From Symbiodinium natans (Eukaryota > Sar > Dinophyceae > Suessiales > Symbiodiniaceae), in NCBI GenBank assembly GCA_905221605.1, contig CAJNDS010002724.1, forward strand, positions 1 to 64,000: a DNA stretch of 64,000 bases. Direction: 5' to 3'. A model generated the notes under the pieces. The model did not search any database. It saw only the letters and a program-made list of their open reading frames with translations, and was not told the origin of the DNA. The position numbers and the translations under genes are program-made. How positions within the stretch are numbered: the stretch's first letter is position 1; each line of letters begins with the position of its first letter. Below, piece after piece: positions 11,768 to 24,500 of the stretch.

Positions 11768-14700
11768 CTTGAAGTATGCGTTGGAAGGATGATCCGGCAG
11801 CACCTGTCATCGCGGGCAATGCAGTGTCATTGCAGGCAATGCAGTGCCATTGCAGGCAATGAGTCGTGCTATTCGCATCTATATCACACTCGCATCTGCC
11901 CGAGTCAAGATGGCAGTGCCAGATGCACAGGCATGCCTGTTCCAGAAGACATCGCATGACCAAAACTCTCCAGAAGTGTGGGCCAAACATGGTCCAATAA
12001 ACGTGGGGCCCTCCAATCTCCAACTCGCCGCCGCGACCACGCGCTTTCCCAGCGCCAGTGCCTCCGCTATGACGGTGCCTCGAGCGCGAGTCGCTGCGAA
12101 CGGACATATGATGACACGTGGATCAGGTAAACACAAACGTGGGCTGTCCAGGACAGTACTGCTTCGGCACAGGCTTGTTCTGCTGTACTCTGACTCTGCC
12201 TGCCTTCTCTACACGCTGAACTGACGTCACGTTGAAGACCAGTGGCAATGCTTCACTTCGCCCTTCGAGACGCTTCGCTCCATCGAACACGATTGGGGCT
12301 CAGGCACAACATCTCCGTTGTGGAGGGATTGAGCAGAACCTGTTCTGCAGTAGCAACACCCTTGCCAAAAATGGTCATCAAGAAATGAGGCCTTGTATTG
12401 GTCGAAGTGCTTGTCAGCATGGTCAAGACCAGGGAACATTTGCATCGTCCTCGTGTTGGTATGGGCGTGAAGATGCGTGAAAAACCGAACATGAGCAATG
12501 ATCCAGTTTGACACCCATCTTGTGCGTTTCATACCCTTCCTCTTCTCTTGTACATTATTCTTGCAGCTGCGGAGTCATGGCTGCAGGGGGTAAGCGCCCA
12601 GCGGATGGCCGACGTTGCGCTCCTTGTTCAAGCTCGCTACCATTGTCTGAATCTCCTGGCCGTCTAGCGAGGAAGGGCAAAGAACGCTGCGAACTTAGCC
12701 ATGTCGCATGTGCACAAGAACCGTGCCTGATGAGGCCTGATGCTACGAGTATCTGCAAGTACATACGGAGAGGACTGGCCACCGTATTGGTGAGTTCACA
12801 CAGGCACACCTTCATCAACAGTATTCAAAGAAGTTGAAGCTTGGCTTAATCGGAGGCCTCTGCATCAGCCCCAGATCCGAAGCCATCTAAAGCAAAGTCG
12901 GCCCAGCCCTGGCTGACGAGCGCAATGTGACTTCGATTCGCCCCTGGTAAAACCATGCCGGCTTACCAACTCAGTACTATGCTGGACTCAAACATTGGCC
13001 ATGAGAGCGCTGCGTGACATGGCACATGCTCCTTGCACAGAACTTTTCGGTTCTTGCCGTGCCTCTGAGCTCGGCAACTTTCCCAGTAACCTGATGAGGC
13101 GAACCTTGGCTGCCGCGGACAAGTGGTTGTTTTGTGGGCGTTGGAGTTTCTGGACTGTGCAAGGAGCTTGGGGGACAGGGCTTGGAATCTTGAACTGCGG
13201 AAGTTTGCGATCATGCTCGAACTAGGACCTGCTACGGGTGGGGACTGCCATGCCAGCGCAATACGAGTATGTAATATCCCGCAGCGGAGTAGTTGCACAG
13301 GAGCGGTCAGCCTGAATGTTGGGAGATTAGGGTGCTACTGTAGCTTGTGGTTCTACAGGACAGACTTTCGAACGCCCAGTTCTCCCAATCCTACTCCCTC
13401 CTCCCCCCCATCATCTCAAACCCACAATGACAACAGCATGGCATTGGGTTGAGAAGAAAACTCTTCATAATCTCATTGCGGATGTTGTTTTTTTCAACCT
13501 TCTATTGTTTTACTCTTGCTCTACTCTCAAGTTGAGGACCGGAACAGCCGCATGTTGCTGGTCATGTCAGCGTCAGGTCGGGCAATGCCGGTTGACACAG
13601 AAGGAGCAACTGTAACTCTAACCGAAACCATTCTTAATCTTAGAGGACAAGAGCTTTAGACGACACCTTAGCACGGCCACCGCCTTGCTTTTTATACAGC
13701 CATACTACCCTCCTCATGGACTTCCTCTTCAGCCAACTTAGCCGCAAAGTCCCCCCAGCCTCTATGCGACGCAACCCTGGTGACAGAACCGCTCACCCTT
13801 GGGAAGGGTTTCGTGATGCCCCTTAGAAGGAATCGGGTGAATCCCTCAATGTGAGGAGCGCCATTCGGTCTTGGAAAGGATCTCCTTCGCCCATGGAAGA
13901 AAGAAAGCCCCCCTTCCCACAGTGTTAAGACTTGTACAGGTCGCTGACCAAGCACCTGGCCCATCCCTTTGGTTTCAAAGCTTTGCCAATGAAGTATACC
14001 TCGCTGGCCTGAGGCCGATGTCTGACATTGTGCGAAACAAGAAAGAGCTAGATGTGGCATTGCTGCTGCGAATCAGGGGTCCAGAGTAAATTCAAGAGAA
14101 ATGGGAGGACTGGCATGGACTCAGTCCGACTGTTCTGACCGGTGCACAGCAAATCGAAAGTTGACACCTGCTGCTCCATTGCCAGGCTTCCAAGCGCTAG
14201 TTCTCTGGGCTGGCTTCAAACGCAGCCTCAACCGATTGACGTCGGCCTTGGCCACAGCTGCAAGCTCCAATGGTCATGCGTACGTAGTGCACCGACATAG
14301 CCCCAACTCCTATCGACAGACTATCTTCGGAGCACCCGGCGCGGCGCGCGCCTTCGAAAAAGTCTTTTCGCACCTTGGCAAGGCGCGGGAACAACAAACT
14401 CTCTGCGCTTCCGATGGGATTGACTTGACCACAGAATCAGGCAGTGCAATAATCTCTGCAGACTGTTCCGTTTTTCGCCCCGGTCATGGAATGGCCTGGT
14501 GCCTTCTTGTGTAGAAGTGCCATACGTGTTCACAATGTCCCCGTTGCAATAGCAACTGGTGTGTGTTCAAGCGAGACATCGTGCAGAGTGAGGGCCCGGC
14601 TCCGTGCACGTTGTACTTAACCTGTCCAGGCATCCGTGAACTCAGATGGAGACGTCAGACTTCGTGAAAGGACTGCCACAATGCCACCACGCCACTTGTC

Positions 14701-17700
14701 CAAACTACAGCTGTATTGTGGCAAAAGATCGGCCAAGCAAGGAAATTCGCACTATTGCACGCAATCGCTATCAGTAGCAGTCGCGTCTTGGGAGCGCAAC
14801 GGCATTTCACAACTCCCTTAAAGGTCTCTTGCCTCTGCTGCCTCATCTGCGTTTAACGGTTCCTGCTGCTCCCCTAATTGTACGTGCGAACCTCTAGTTC
14901 ATCTTCTTCAGTTTCAAGTCTAAAGGCGCCCTTCGCAGAAGATCCACCAGTGACGTCTTATCGGCACCAAGTACTTGTACACCCATGCCATGCATTCTCT
15001 TGCAATGGTGATATCCAGGGCCGTGACCTTGAGACTACAGGCGACACTAGTCCCTGCCATGGTGCCTTTGGCATTGCCCTGTTCCGAAGCTGCTCGAGCT
15101 CATGTGCTCACGTCAGGATAGCCCAAATTCTGATGAAGCTTCTGAAAAGGCCTCCTTCCCCTTCTTCGAGGGCTCTTTTTGTCAGAACTACGCCGTGACT
15201 CTTGGTACTCTGAGTCATCCAGCTCGTCGAAATCTCTATGGAGGGCTCAGCCGAGCAGCATAGTACATACTTTCAGGGCCCAAGTTGGCCTGCCTTGCCA
15301 TCAGGTAGCCTGTCGCCTACTGGGGAAGATCCACTCTCTCTTCCTTCAAAACCGCCTGGTCCTTCTCAAGCCAGATAGTGAGCTCTGTGATGGACTCCTT
15401 GTGTGCCGACTTGGCCAACGAAAGCAGCTTCCGTTTCTGGAGGATGTGCCGTCTCCACACAGGGCTGACTACTGCCTTGTTAACCACGATCCTTTCATAT
15501 CGCCGATCTTGAGGCCTTCAACAGATGCCTTCCCCGACCCCGATAGCGCCTGTGCCAGTTTGACGCCTTGCTTGTCTGGTCAGAACTCAAGATCTCGGGT
15601 TCCCTGGTCCACTGGACCTACTTCTCGCTATCGAACACGGTGCCGACCGGGCGAGCTGAAACGAAGTCTCCGCTCCGAACGAAGGCTTCCGAGAATCAGG
15701 TGGTAGGTCCTCCGGAGCCGGTATCAGCAGTTGCCAGGTTGTCCTTCGTTGTCCTTCCCCCGGGACCAGCAATCTCGCAAGGCCCGGACTCGCCAGGCAG
15801 GCTCCGCTGCCAGCTGAGATGGGCCAAACAAGAGGTTCGCACTTGGGCTCAACAATGTCTTATCAGTGGCAGGATAACCTAAGAACTCAAGGGAGTGCAA
15901 CCCACTCCTCTGTGCCGGCAGTTTTTGGCACCGCGGAGAATGCAGCCAAAGATGCTAGTCTCTGCCAGAGTCTGATCCCCAGCCTCGTTAGGGAGAGAGA
16001 TGCCTGCTGAGGAGAGCTTGATGGTAACGTCGCAGTAAGCGCTGCACACCTTAAGCACTTTCGTGTCTCAGCCGCTTTGCAGGTGTCGGCAAAGCTGCAT
16101 AACTCTGCAACAGGAAACCCGGATTCTGCAAATTTGGCCCCCTGCCATCGATGTAAACGTTGAGAACAGGCTGTCACGGATGGTGGCGCCTCTCTCATGG
16201 TCCGTGCACGCGTGTAGGGGAGATAAGTATGGGGAGTTCTGAATCAAATCCATCTCGGAGGCCTCTCATTACGAGCACTATGATTAAAGGTATCACGGAA
16301 AAAAACTCTAGTCTAGAACCTGCTTTCCTTGTACGGGGATCTGAGGCTTTGGCTGCCCATCAGCCCCTCGTACTCCATTTTCTCCAGGTAGGCCTCGAAG
16401 ACAGGCACGGAGTCATAAATCATCGGAGGCTTCCTTGGGCCCTGGATGCGCTCCGAACTCTTCGCTGAGCCCAGCTACTCCCACTTCGAGTCCACACAGA
16501 CCCCACAGCTGCGGCTCAAGAAAGTGGCAACTTCGCGGGCCGCTGCCCGCAAGCCATGGAAACGAGCCGAACGGATCTACGGATGTCCTGATCTGTCCAG
16601 GCGACAGCTCGTCCACTAGTAAGACATCTAGTAGCCAGTACATTAGCAGCTGTGTCAAGGGTCTGCTATCCACGCAAGACTACGAAACCTTTACCTCGGC
16701 GTTGCCAAACCAGGCCTGGTAGTTCGTATGCACCACGCCAATCACGTGACGGTAAAGCTCTGTCCACCTCCACAGCCAGTTTGTCTTTAAACTCGGCATC
16801 CGGGATCTTTTATGGCATGCGAACCTTAGACCTACCTCTAGTTCATTTGCAACGCTTCGTAAAATGGTACAGGATCGTCATTCGTTGTTTTGAGAGATGC
16901 TTTGGCAGGTGTACGGGAGCATAGCTGTCAACATACGCACCCTCTGCTTGACCATGGGACATTGGCAGCTAGACACGATCGCAGCTCAGCACGGCCGGCA
17001 GGTCATCATGCCATGCTTGGCACGAAATATTTTGGTCCCGCACGCTTCCGCGGTATATCGTAGCGCAGGGTCTGCGAGTCTGATTCTTTAGGCCTGGACC
17101 CTGCTTATAAGGACGTGCAACTGTATGGAGTCGTTGGTCAGGACTTCGGTTCAAAATCCGTCACTGCCCAACATGACAGCCCGGAGTTTCCAGCACCCAC
17201 TACCTGCAATGGGCTCAGAGACCTGTTGCTGCTTCTTTGCTTCCATCGAAGGTGGCTTTACGATGTAGATATTCACTGCAACAGGTAGCCGGCACTGCAT
17301 CTCTCCGCGATGTGGGGTGCGTCTGAACTGTATTTTCGCGCAAACGCGCTAAGTGACGCGTGGTGGTTTTTTCTCCACTGCTTCCACTCTAGGATCTACG
17401 CATGCTGGATCCTGCTTTAGTCTTACTTGCCTTGTGCTAGACGATGGCTCCATTGAAGCCTGCGCCTTGCTGTGCACGTTGAAGGATCTGGATATATCTG
17501 AATGTCTAATTACTGCATCCTCAGACTTGCTTCATTTGCGCGTGTTTGCGACGTTTCCTCCGCATCTTCGACCTCTGAGAACTTGAGAAATACGACTCAT
17601 GGACCTCGCAAGACTATGCAAAGCTGCACACGCTCCAGGAAGCATCCCGAGCGGATCCACAGCTTTGTAGCAGATCTTCCATGATTGGTGTCCACGACGC

Positions 17701-20700
17701 CTTCTGCAGTACAAGCTGCGGTACACAAGGAACTTCCGCAATACCCAAGTCTGTTGCAGGCTAGCTACGCTGGACTCTTTAACCAGAAGATCCACACTAA
17801 GCATCTGCTGGTCAGCAGCAGGTAACGAGGCTCCATGAAACACTTTACAAGATTGAGACTGAGATGCTCTTGTTCCCCGGGGAAGTCCATTTCAGAATAG
17901 GCCTTGGCAAGTGGGTTGCGGACTCGTTCAGGGCTTGGTTCCGTTTCGGGGCTTCGTGTGCTCAAGGCAAAGGACTTAACACTTTACGACTTACAGGGTC
18001 GAGAAAAGCCTTAGGGAATATTTTCGAGGTCTTGGGGCGTTCAGCATTGTTATTCCTGGTTTCAAGCGGAGGGGGCCTGGGGCTTGGTGTTCAGAGTAAG
18101 ACAGGGCTAGGCTAGATTCGTGTGAAGCGCGAGATACTCGGACGTTCTTCCCCGACCGTGGACGAGATGCGTATTTCACAGTACCGGGTGATGTCCCCCC
18201 TCGAAACATCTTAAGTTACATGCTTCTTTGGCTTCATGGACGTCGTCGAATCGCGCTCTCGCCTCGGCCCCGAATCGTGCTCTCCCCTAGATCCGTGCGC
18301 TACTTCGTGACTTGCATCGCTCCGCATCCTGGAAACATGGCTGCGGAATCTCGACGTCGCCCTCCTCGAAACTGTTGTCGTTTTGGGACGTCGAGGTTCG
18401 CCAGATGCGAAAGTGTCGTCGCTTTTGGTGTTTTTGGGGGACATCCGGAGCTCTGCGGGCTTGAAAGTCGACTTTTGTTGGCGTCGTGTCCACTGTTGGG
18501 GTCTACGCTGGCTAAATTTATCTTGTCTCGTGTTTGTGGCTTTGGGGCATTGGACATGGCTCTACCTTTACAAGAAAAAAACGTCCAGACATGAGCAGCT
18601 CAAATCACAGGGAAAATCCCGGAAGCATAGACTTCGTGCTGTACGCCCGGATCGATGTGGTGGGCGGTGATCTTGATCAGCTCACGGGAGCTGCGGCATG
18701 CGTACGTGCTCTCTCTGCGCTATGTGCAACTTCGCGGCGCTACCCTGTGTGACGGGCCCACAGGGCCGGCTGGGAACAGCCTTCTTCTTGCTTTGATGCA
18801 ATTTGATGCAATCACCACACACCATGCCGAAAAGGAAAATAGTTCAAGGCCTGAATTGAGGTGCTGTGCTGGGGGCTGCCAGCGGTACGAAGCTTGAAAT
18901 TTCAAATGGCTGTCGGCTGTGCAACATCATTCCGTCAGAGATCTTTCCACATTCAATGGTCAACTCTGACAGCTTGAAAAGTGCAAAGGGCAGAATGTTA
19001 CCGCAACCCTCGCATCCTCAATCTTGCGCAAGCAGCAGTTCACAGATCTGAACCTCATTAAATTATGACCCGAGTCCAATCTAGTTTTGGAATGTGAACC
19101 ATCAATGGTGACTACGCATTTGGTCGGCAGCAGGGATGCTTGCAGCAGATCCTTTGAGAACGAATTTGAGGCCAGTAGATGACGTCAGCGAGGCCGCGCA
19201 TTGAAAACGTGAGCCAGCGCGAGATGTTCAGGGCAATCGCCAAGTTTAAGTGGATGCAAAGCTTCATTGACGTTAAGGTGATGGGTAAACTCGGTCGATG
19301 TGCATTGAGTATCGGGTTATCAGCATTACTTTTAAGTTTCGTAACCTAAGCCTGCAGTCGGCTTCTGCAACCCCCCCCCCTGCTGCAAGCTTGACTCGCA
19401 TCCATGCTGCGTGCTGGGCGCTCTAACGTGCAGGCTCTTGGCGTGTAGAAAGTCTCGGCTGGGTGGCTCCCCTGATGCTGTAGCACGTAGCCGTAGAAAC
19501 CTACGAAGCATCGCGAACTCTTTCTGCATCCATTCCTGCGTTTGATCTAGATGTGACCCGGTGTCAACACTGATCCAAGGTCATCGCTCACGTCATCTTC
19601 GGAGCTGAGAAACATGCAAAGAGTGTGGGGAACAATCCTTGTTTTGCAATCACCTGCTCCGGCTCCCTTGAAGAAGCTTTGGTGGAAGTGCAGAGCGTCT
19701 TAGCCTGAGAGCTACGTACGCACCGAATGACAGTGTAGACAAGTGCACGGTGTGACGGCTCCATATGCCGAGGATAACACCGACTGTCCCGGAGTATCTT
19801 GCCGCTTGATTTGACCTCAGATGTCCAGCCGCCCGCTCCAATTCACGAAGGGATCATCGCAAGACGCAAACTGCATGAAGTCAGTACATCTATCTCTCAG
19901 CAAACAGTGTTCGCCACAGTCTGGACACAAAGATGGTCAGCACAGGCCAACCGAAATTGTAACTCCCACGCCCCCCCCCACCCCCGCTCCACCCCCCCCG
20001 CACCCCCCCCAACCAAAACCAAACCCAAACAAATAGCCCACTGGGGCCAAACTTCGGCAAAGAGGCCGTCCCCCTGTTCTTGCTCGGACTTGCGCCTATG
20101 CCTCGAACGGCCTGGAGCGAAGGGTCAAAGGATGTCTAAAGGTTCAAGAGTCAGCACAGGCTTCCAAGAGACAAGCCCAGGGTGTAGGGTTTAGGCAGGG
20201 TTTTTTCGTGGTGTCCCAGAATCCTAGCGCGGACCCTCGAGGCGCCTTGTTCCGGCGCGTCGCGTTTGGAGCCCAAGTCCCTCGGAGCACTCGTAGTCCT
20301 GGGGTCGCAGCGCGACACGTTCAAGGCCACGTAACATTGTCAAGCTCTTTGAATCAAACAACTCCTGGGAGTCTTGGATGTGATGTGGGCTGTGGGGGTG
20401 CTGAACATCATGTGCAAATTGGCTCATGCATGTTCTTGCATTCGAGCATCTTGTCAGGCAGCATAAGCCAATCAAACTGGCCGTCATTTTCGTATCCTTC
20501 TGCGGACATGGCATCTGAGAAGAGGCCATAGATAAACGCGTAGTCGGGCTTCTCCTTACATCCCCCAAGCAAGGTCTTAGGTGCAATCCGTCTAGCATGA
20601 TGTACAGCATTCCACAGCACGGAACAAGAGTCTGGCTTCAGAATCTGGAGCTGCTAAAGAGCATCTCAAAAGCTCACATCGAACGCACACAAGCTGGGAC

Positions 20701-21511
20701 CCTACTCTTGCATTTTTTCAGCTGCCCCTTCGCTCCTTCTCATAAACTGCTTGAATGTTGCACGAGGGATGCTACATGCACAGAGCGTCCTGGAACTTGA
20801 GGCCCTGTGTATACTGGAGAAACTGGCGGAAGACTTCGTGGCAGCCTTTGCACAGCTCCTGCACACGACATGGTTTTACTTGCCTTCGACAATCAGCCAT
20901 AGGCTCAGAGAGAGAGCCCGATGATCGTCAGAACCGAGTGCACCTGACATGCACCAGCACGGGTCACTTCCATCTGTGAACCCCGAGCCCATTGGGGGGG
21001 AGTCCTCCGTAGTAACTTCCTGCTTCAACTCCATGATCTTCTTGTGTTTCTCCTCCTGCAGATCTCCGTCCAAAAGGGGCTGCTCGGGTGCAGAGAGCCA
21101 CTTGCCATGTTTCTGAAAGGCTCCTTTGATTCAACCTGTAGGCCCTGCCAGGGCAGCTCACCCAGCGCAAGGTAGATGAGGACCTTTGCTGTAGAATGGC
21201 CCTTTGAGCCTTCCAGTGTGCTGAGATGTGCCGAGTCACATAAGCCAGAGCTTCAAGGTCGTCTTTGCAACCCTGCTCTGCCCCCTCATGAGCGCCGATC
21301 GAAGCCTTGGATGAATCAACGGCATGGGCAGTCACAAGCAAAGCCCCAACAAACCCCCCAAACCCTCATGCCCCCGACCCTTGATTCTTCTGTTCGTGTG
21401 GCATCTGCTCTGTTGCTGTGGAGCTTCTTGGGCCGAGGGGCATAGCGGGCTGTGCCAACAAGGCTGCGGCGTGACCCGAGCCTCGGCCTGGGAATGGGAG
21501 CCCGACAGTAA

Positions 21512-21546
<35 letters not shown>

Positions 21547-24500
21547 GTGCATTTCTGTATGCATCTATATATATGTATATATATATATACATACGCATAC
21601 ACTTGAAAACCTACCTACGTGTATGCATATTGCAAACCTGGCCCTGCAGTCTTTACCTTGTAGGACACCTTCTGTGGTTTGCGAGGTGCTTTGAGATTTT
21701 ACCCTTGAATGTACTGGTGGAGCGATCCATGATAGCTTGCCGCCATGGACGTGCGGTCACCCGTGGAATGTACAGTTGCTGCCTCTTTGACGAAGGGCAC
21801 ATCTGGAAGACAGATGATGGGGTTGAAGCTTTTGGCGGCTCAACACGCCTGAATGCGTCTCCATCGTTTGCGCTGTCAAATCAGATGGTTGAAGGTGTAT
21901 CGATGCAGGGCGCGTGCACTTCCGCGACTGTCGAAAATTCACTATGTGGGTGCAGGCACTGTCCTCTCATGCGTTGGGTGTCTCCGTATCATTCCGTGTC
22001 CTTCTACTCTTAGAGCGGTAGTGCTGCTAGTGTACATGTGTACATCCCCTTTTGCACAGGCTGGCGCCTGTGCCCACTGAGACGCAAAACCAAGCTTGCT
22101 AGGTTGTTGTCGAAAAATTTTCCACTGCAAAGAGGAAGGAGGAGCCTTTGGGCAGGACATCGTGCAATCGCCGAGTCCGGCAGGAGCTTTCAGGGTGCTG
22201 CGGATCGAAGGGGACTCCAGCATTAGCTGTAGGCTATAAAGGGGCCCCTTGGTCAACGGATGTCAACGGGTGGTCTGCACTGCACCTAAGGTACTCCTCA
22301 CGGAAGTCCACGACCTCAGCCGCCTTGTGATATGTTGTATCTATGCCATACGAAGGCCATTTCTGCTCAAAGCCATGGCTCTTGTCCGGCTCCAATCTCT
22401 TTGTGAGGCCGAAGTCGATGAGATGAACTACCTGAGCCCACGATGTGGATGTTCGCGAAACGAATTCCTCTTATCGCCATGGCTAATGCTGACAAGCGGC
22501 ATTGCGCCGATCCCCTCGGCCAATGAGGAAGTTCTCAGGCTTGATGTCGCGATGTACATAGCCCTGTGAAGAATGCAACTTCAGCTCAAGCTGCATTTGC
22601 CAAGGAGTTTCCAGGGGTTTCCTTGGTCAGGCGCCTTCAAGTGGACTTGCTCCAGACGTCGAACCATCTGGTCTGCCATCATCAGCAGCGTCTTCAAGCC
22701 TGGCACTTTGAAGCTCTTCCAGCAACCCTTCGAAAATGATGAAGGCCCTACCTTCAGCTCAAGGTGATCTTGACATGCCCTTTTAGGTCTACTCTGTCAA
22801 CTTTAAACTGCTGTAATCAAGTTTTTTTGAAGCCTGCGAGTCCAGACTCCTTCAAAGTGGAAGAGCCAAGAGGCAAAATTTTCGGCCACACTTGTTGAAG
22901 ACGGCTTCTAGAGACGGTCCCAGCAGCTCCATAGCTAGGAGATGATAGCAACCTGCTCAGGCATTGACAGCGGTAGACTGCCTCAGCACTTTCTGAGTTG
23001 CACTTGAGTCGCACCACATTGCACTGCCTTCGGGCGTAACATGGCTTGCACAGCTTCTTGGCTTTGGCAAACGCCGGCCTTCTCTACCCAAGGAGTGGAC
23101 TTTTGGGAAGCCTGGCGCTGAGAGGCGCTTCAGCACGCGAGCCTGCTTGTGGGTACGAGTCAAGGCTCAATGCACAGCACCCTAAGGCAACTGCTCATTC
23201 CCAAGAGGGCGGACTAGTGGACTCAGAGGAATCACGGAAGAAGCCCAGTAGTTACGTATCACATTAGGAATCCTGATGGCTCCTCATAGCAACTATTCAC
23301 AGCAACTACTGTCGAGTTGCGCCTCAAAGGATAGCGAAGAGTGCTTGCCAACAGGATGCCTCAAAATGCGCAGCTGTGTCTCAAGCTTCATCCCCCGCAG
23401 AGCTGTCTGGCGCGATTCTCCCGCAGAAGCCCCTGTGTGCTAGCACCAGCAAGCGAAGCCGGAGAGCATCATACCTTATGTTTGGTGCTCACCGAGTACC
23501 ATACGCCTTGCCATACCACCTCCCACCCGAACCCAGCTTGGCAAGTTTGTAGTCCGCCAGTTTGTTGTTTTCAGGCGTTGATTAGCTTTCTGGCGCTTGA
23601 GCTGCCAGGGCCAGCTGCCCTTGCTGCTGATGTTGGTGCGACTCTTGCCCGTTGGGGTCCAGGACCGCGAAACCCTGATTCAAAGAACTTAACCACCACG
23701 CCAAGGAACTCTACTTTCACAGCAAGGTCCTCGCCAGTCTGCACGTCCTTTGCCAGGAACACTTGGCCTGATTCTGACGGGCTGACAAGGAGACAGATGA
23801 AGGCCGAAGACCAACGAGACGCTTCAGATATCTTCAGATCCCTTCGGCAGGTTCCTCGCATGAACCTGCGCCCTCCGCATCCCACCGCAATGCTCTTACT
23901 TGTGGCCATGGGGCCGAAGGAACCATGGCCCAATCTTTTGCCAAGGGTGAACTGTAGCTCGTCCTTGCCAACACCGCACGGTAGTCGCAACACGTGTCGA
24001 CATCATCCAACATCCACGGTGCTGCGAAGCACTCGACTTCTTGCGTCCTGCTGGATAGTGGAGCCGCGCTTCCATGGCATGGCACTGCGCGACTCAACCC
24101 TACGAGAAGCATCTGGAACCTCGCGCATCGTATCGGCAAACGGCTGCAGGATGCTGCAAGCATATCAGCCCATCACGGGTGCTTCCGGGCTTCGGAAAAG
24201 GCGTGGCGCGGAACAAGTCGCAAAGCCAAGGTCAGAAAATGTGAGATCCAACTCTACCATACAGCTTTAAAGACTTTGGTGAGATCAGCACTGTGCCTGG
24301 GGCCGCTGTGATACCAACAAAGATGCTCTGGCTCCTCGAGAACAAGGACCTCTTGTGGGTAGAGGCGAGTGGAGGAATCTGCCAGGAGATCGGAGATCCA
24401 TCTCATGCGTACTTCTGGAGAGTATTACAACAGGCTGTGCAGGTCAGACAGCGTGCTGACTTGGCCGCCGGCATCCTTCTCACAATCCTCAAGAACCTGC

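Noticed and set aside
16660-16815. Minus-strand frame reading IPDAEFKDKLAVEVDRALPS
   Set aside because: It overlaps the VHTNY exon in another frame. Only the VHTNY frame joins in phase to both neighbouring DGD exons, so I took that one.
22700-22790. Apparent GPSS segment continuing upstream of the LKTLLMMADQM kinase exon
   Set aside because: It looked like the LLGPSLED motif, but the true motif (MELLGPSLEAVF) is in exon 22875-22952 and splices with a GC donor directly to 22699.
23341-24270. 309-codon plus-strand frame
   Set aside because: It is antisense to the first exons of the CK1-like kinase, which has family motifs and consistent splice phases.
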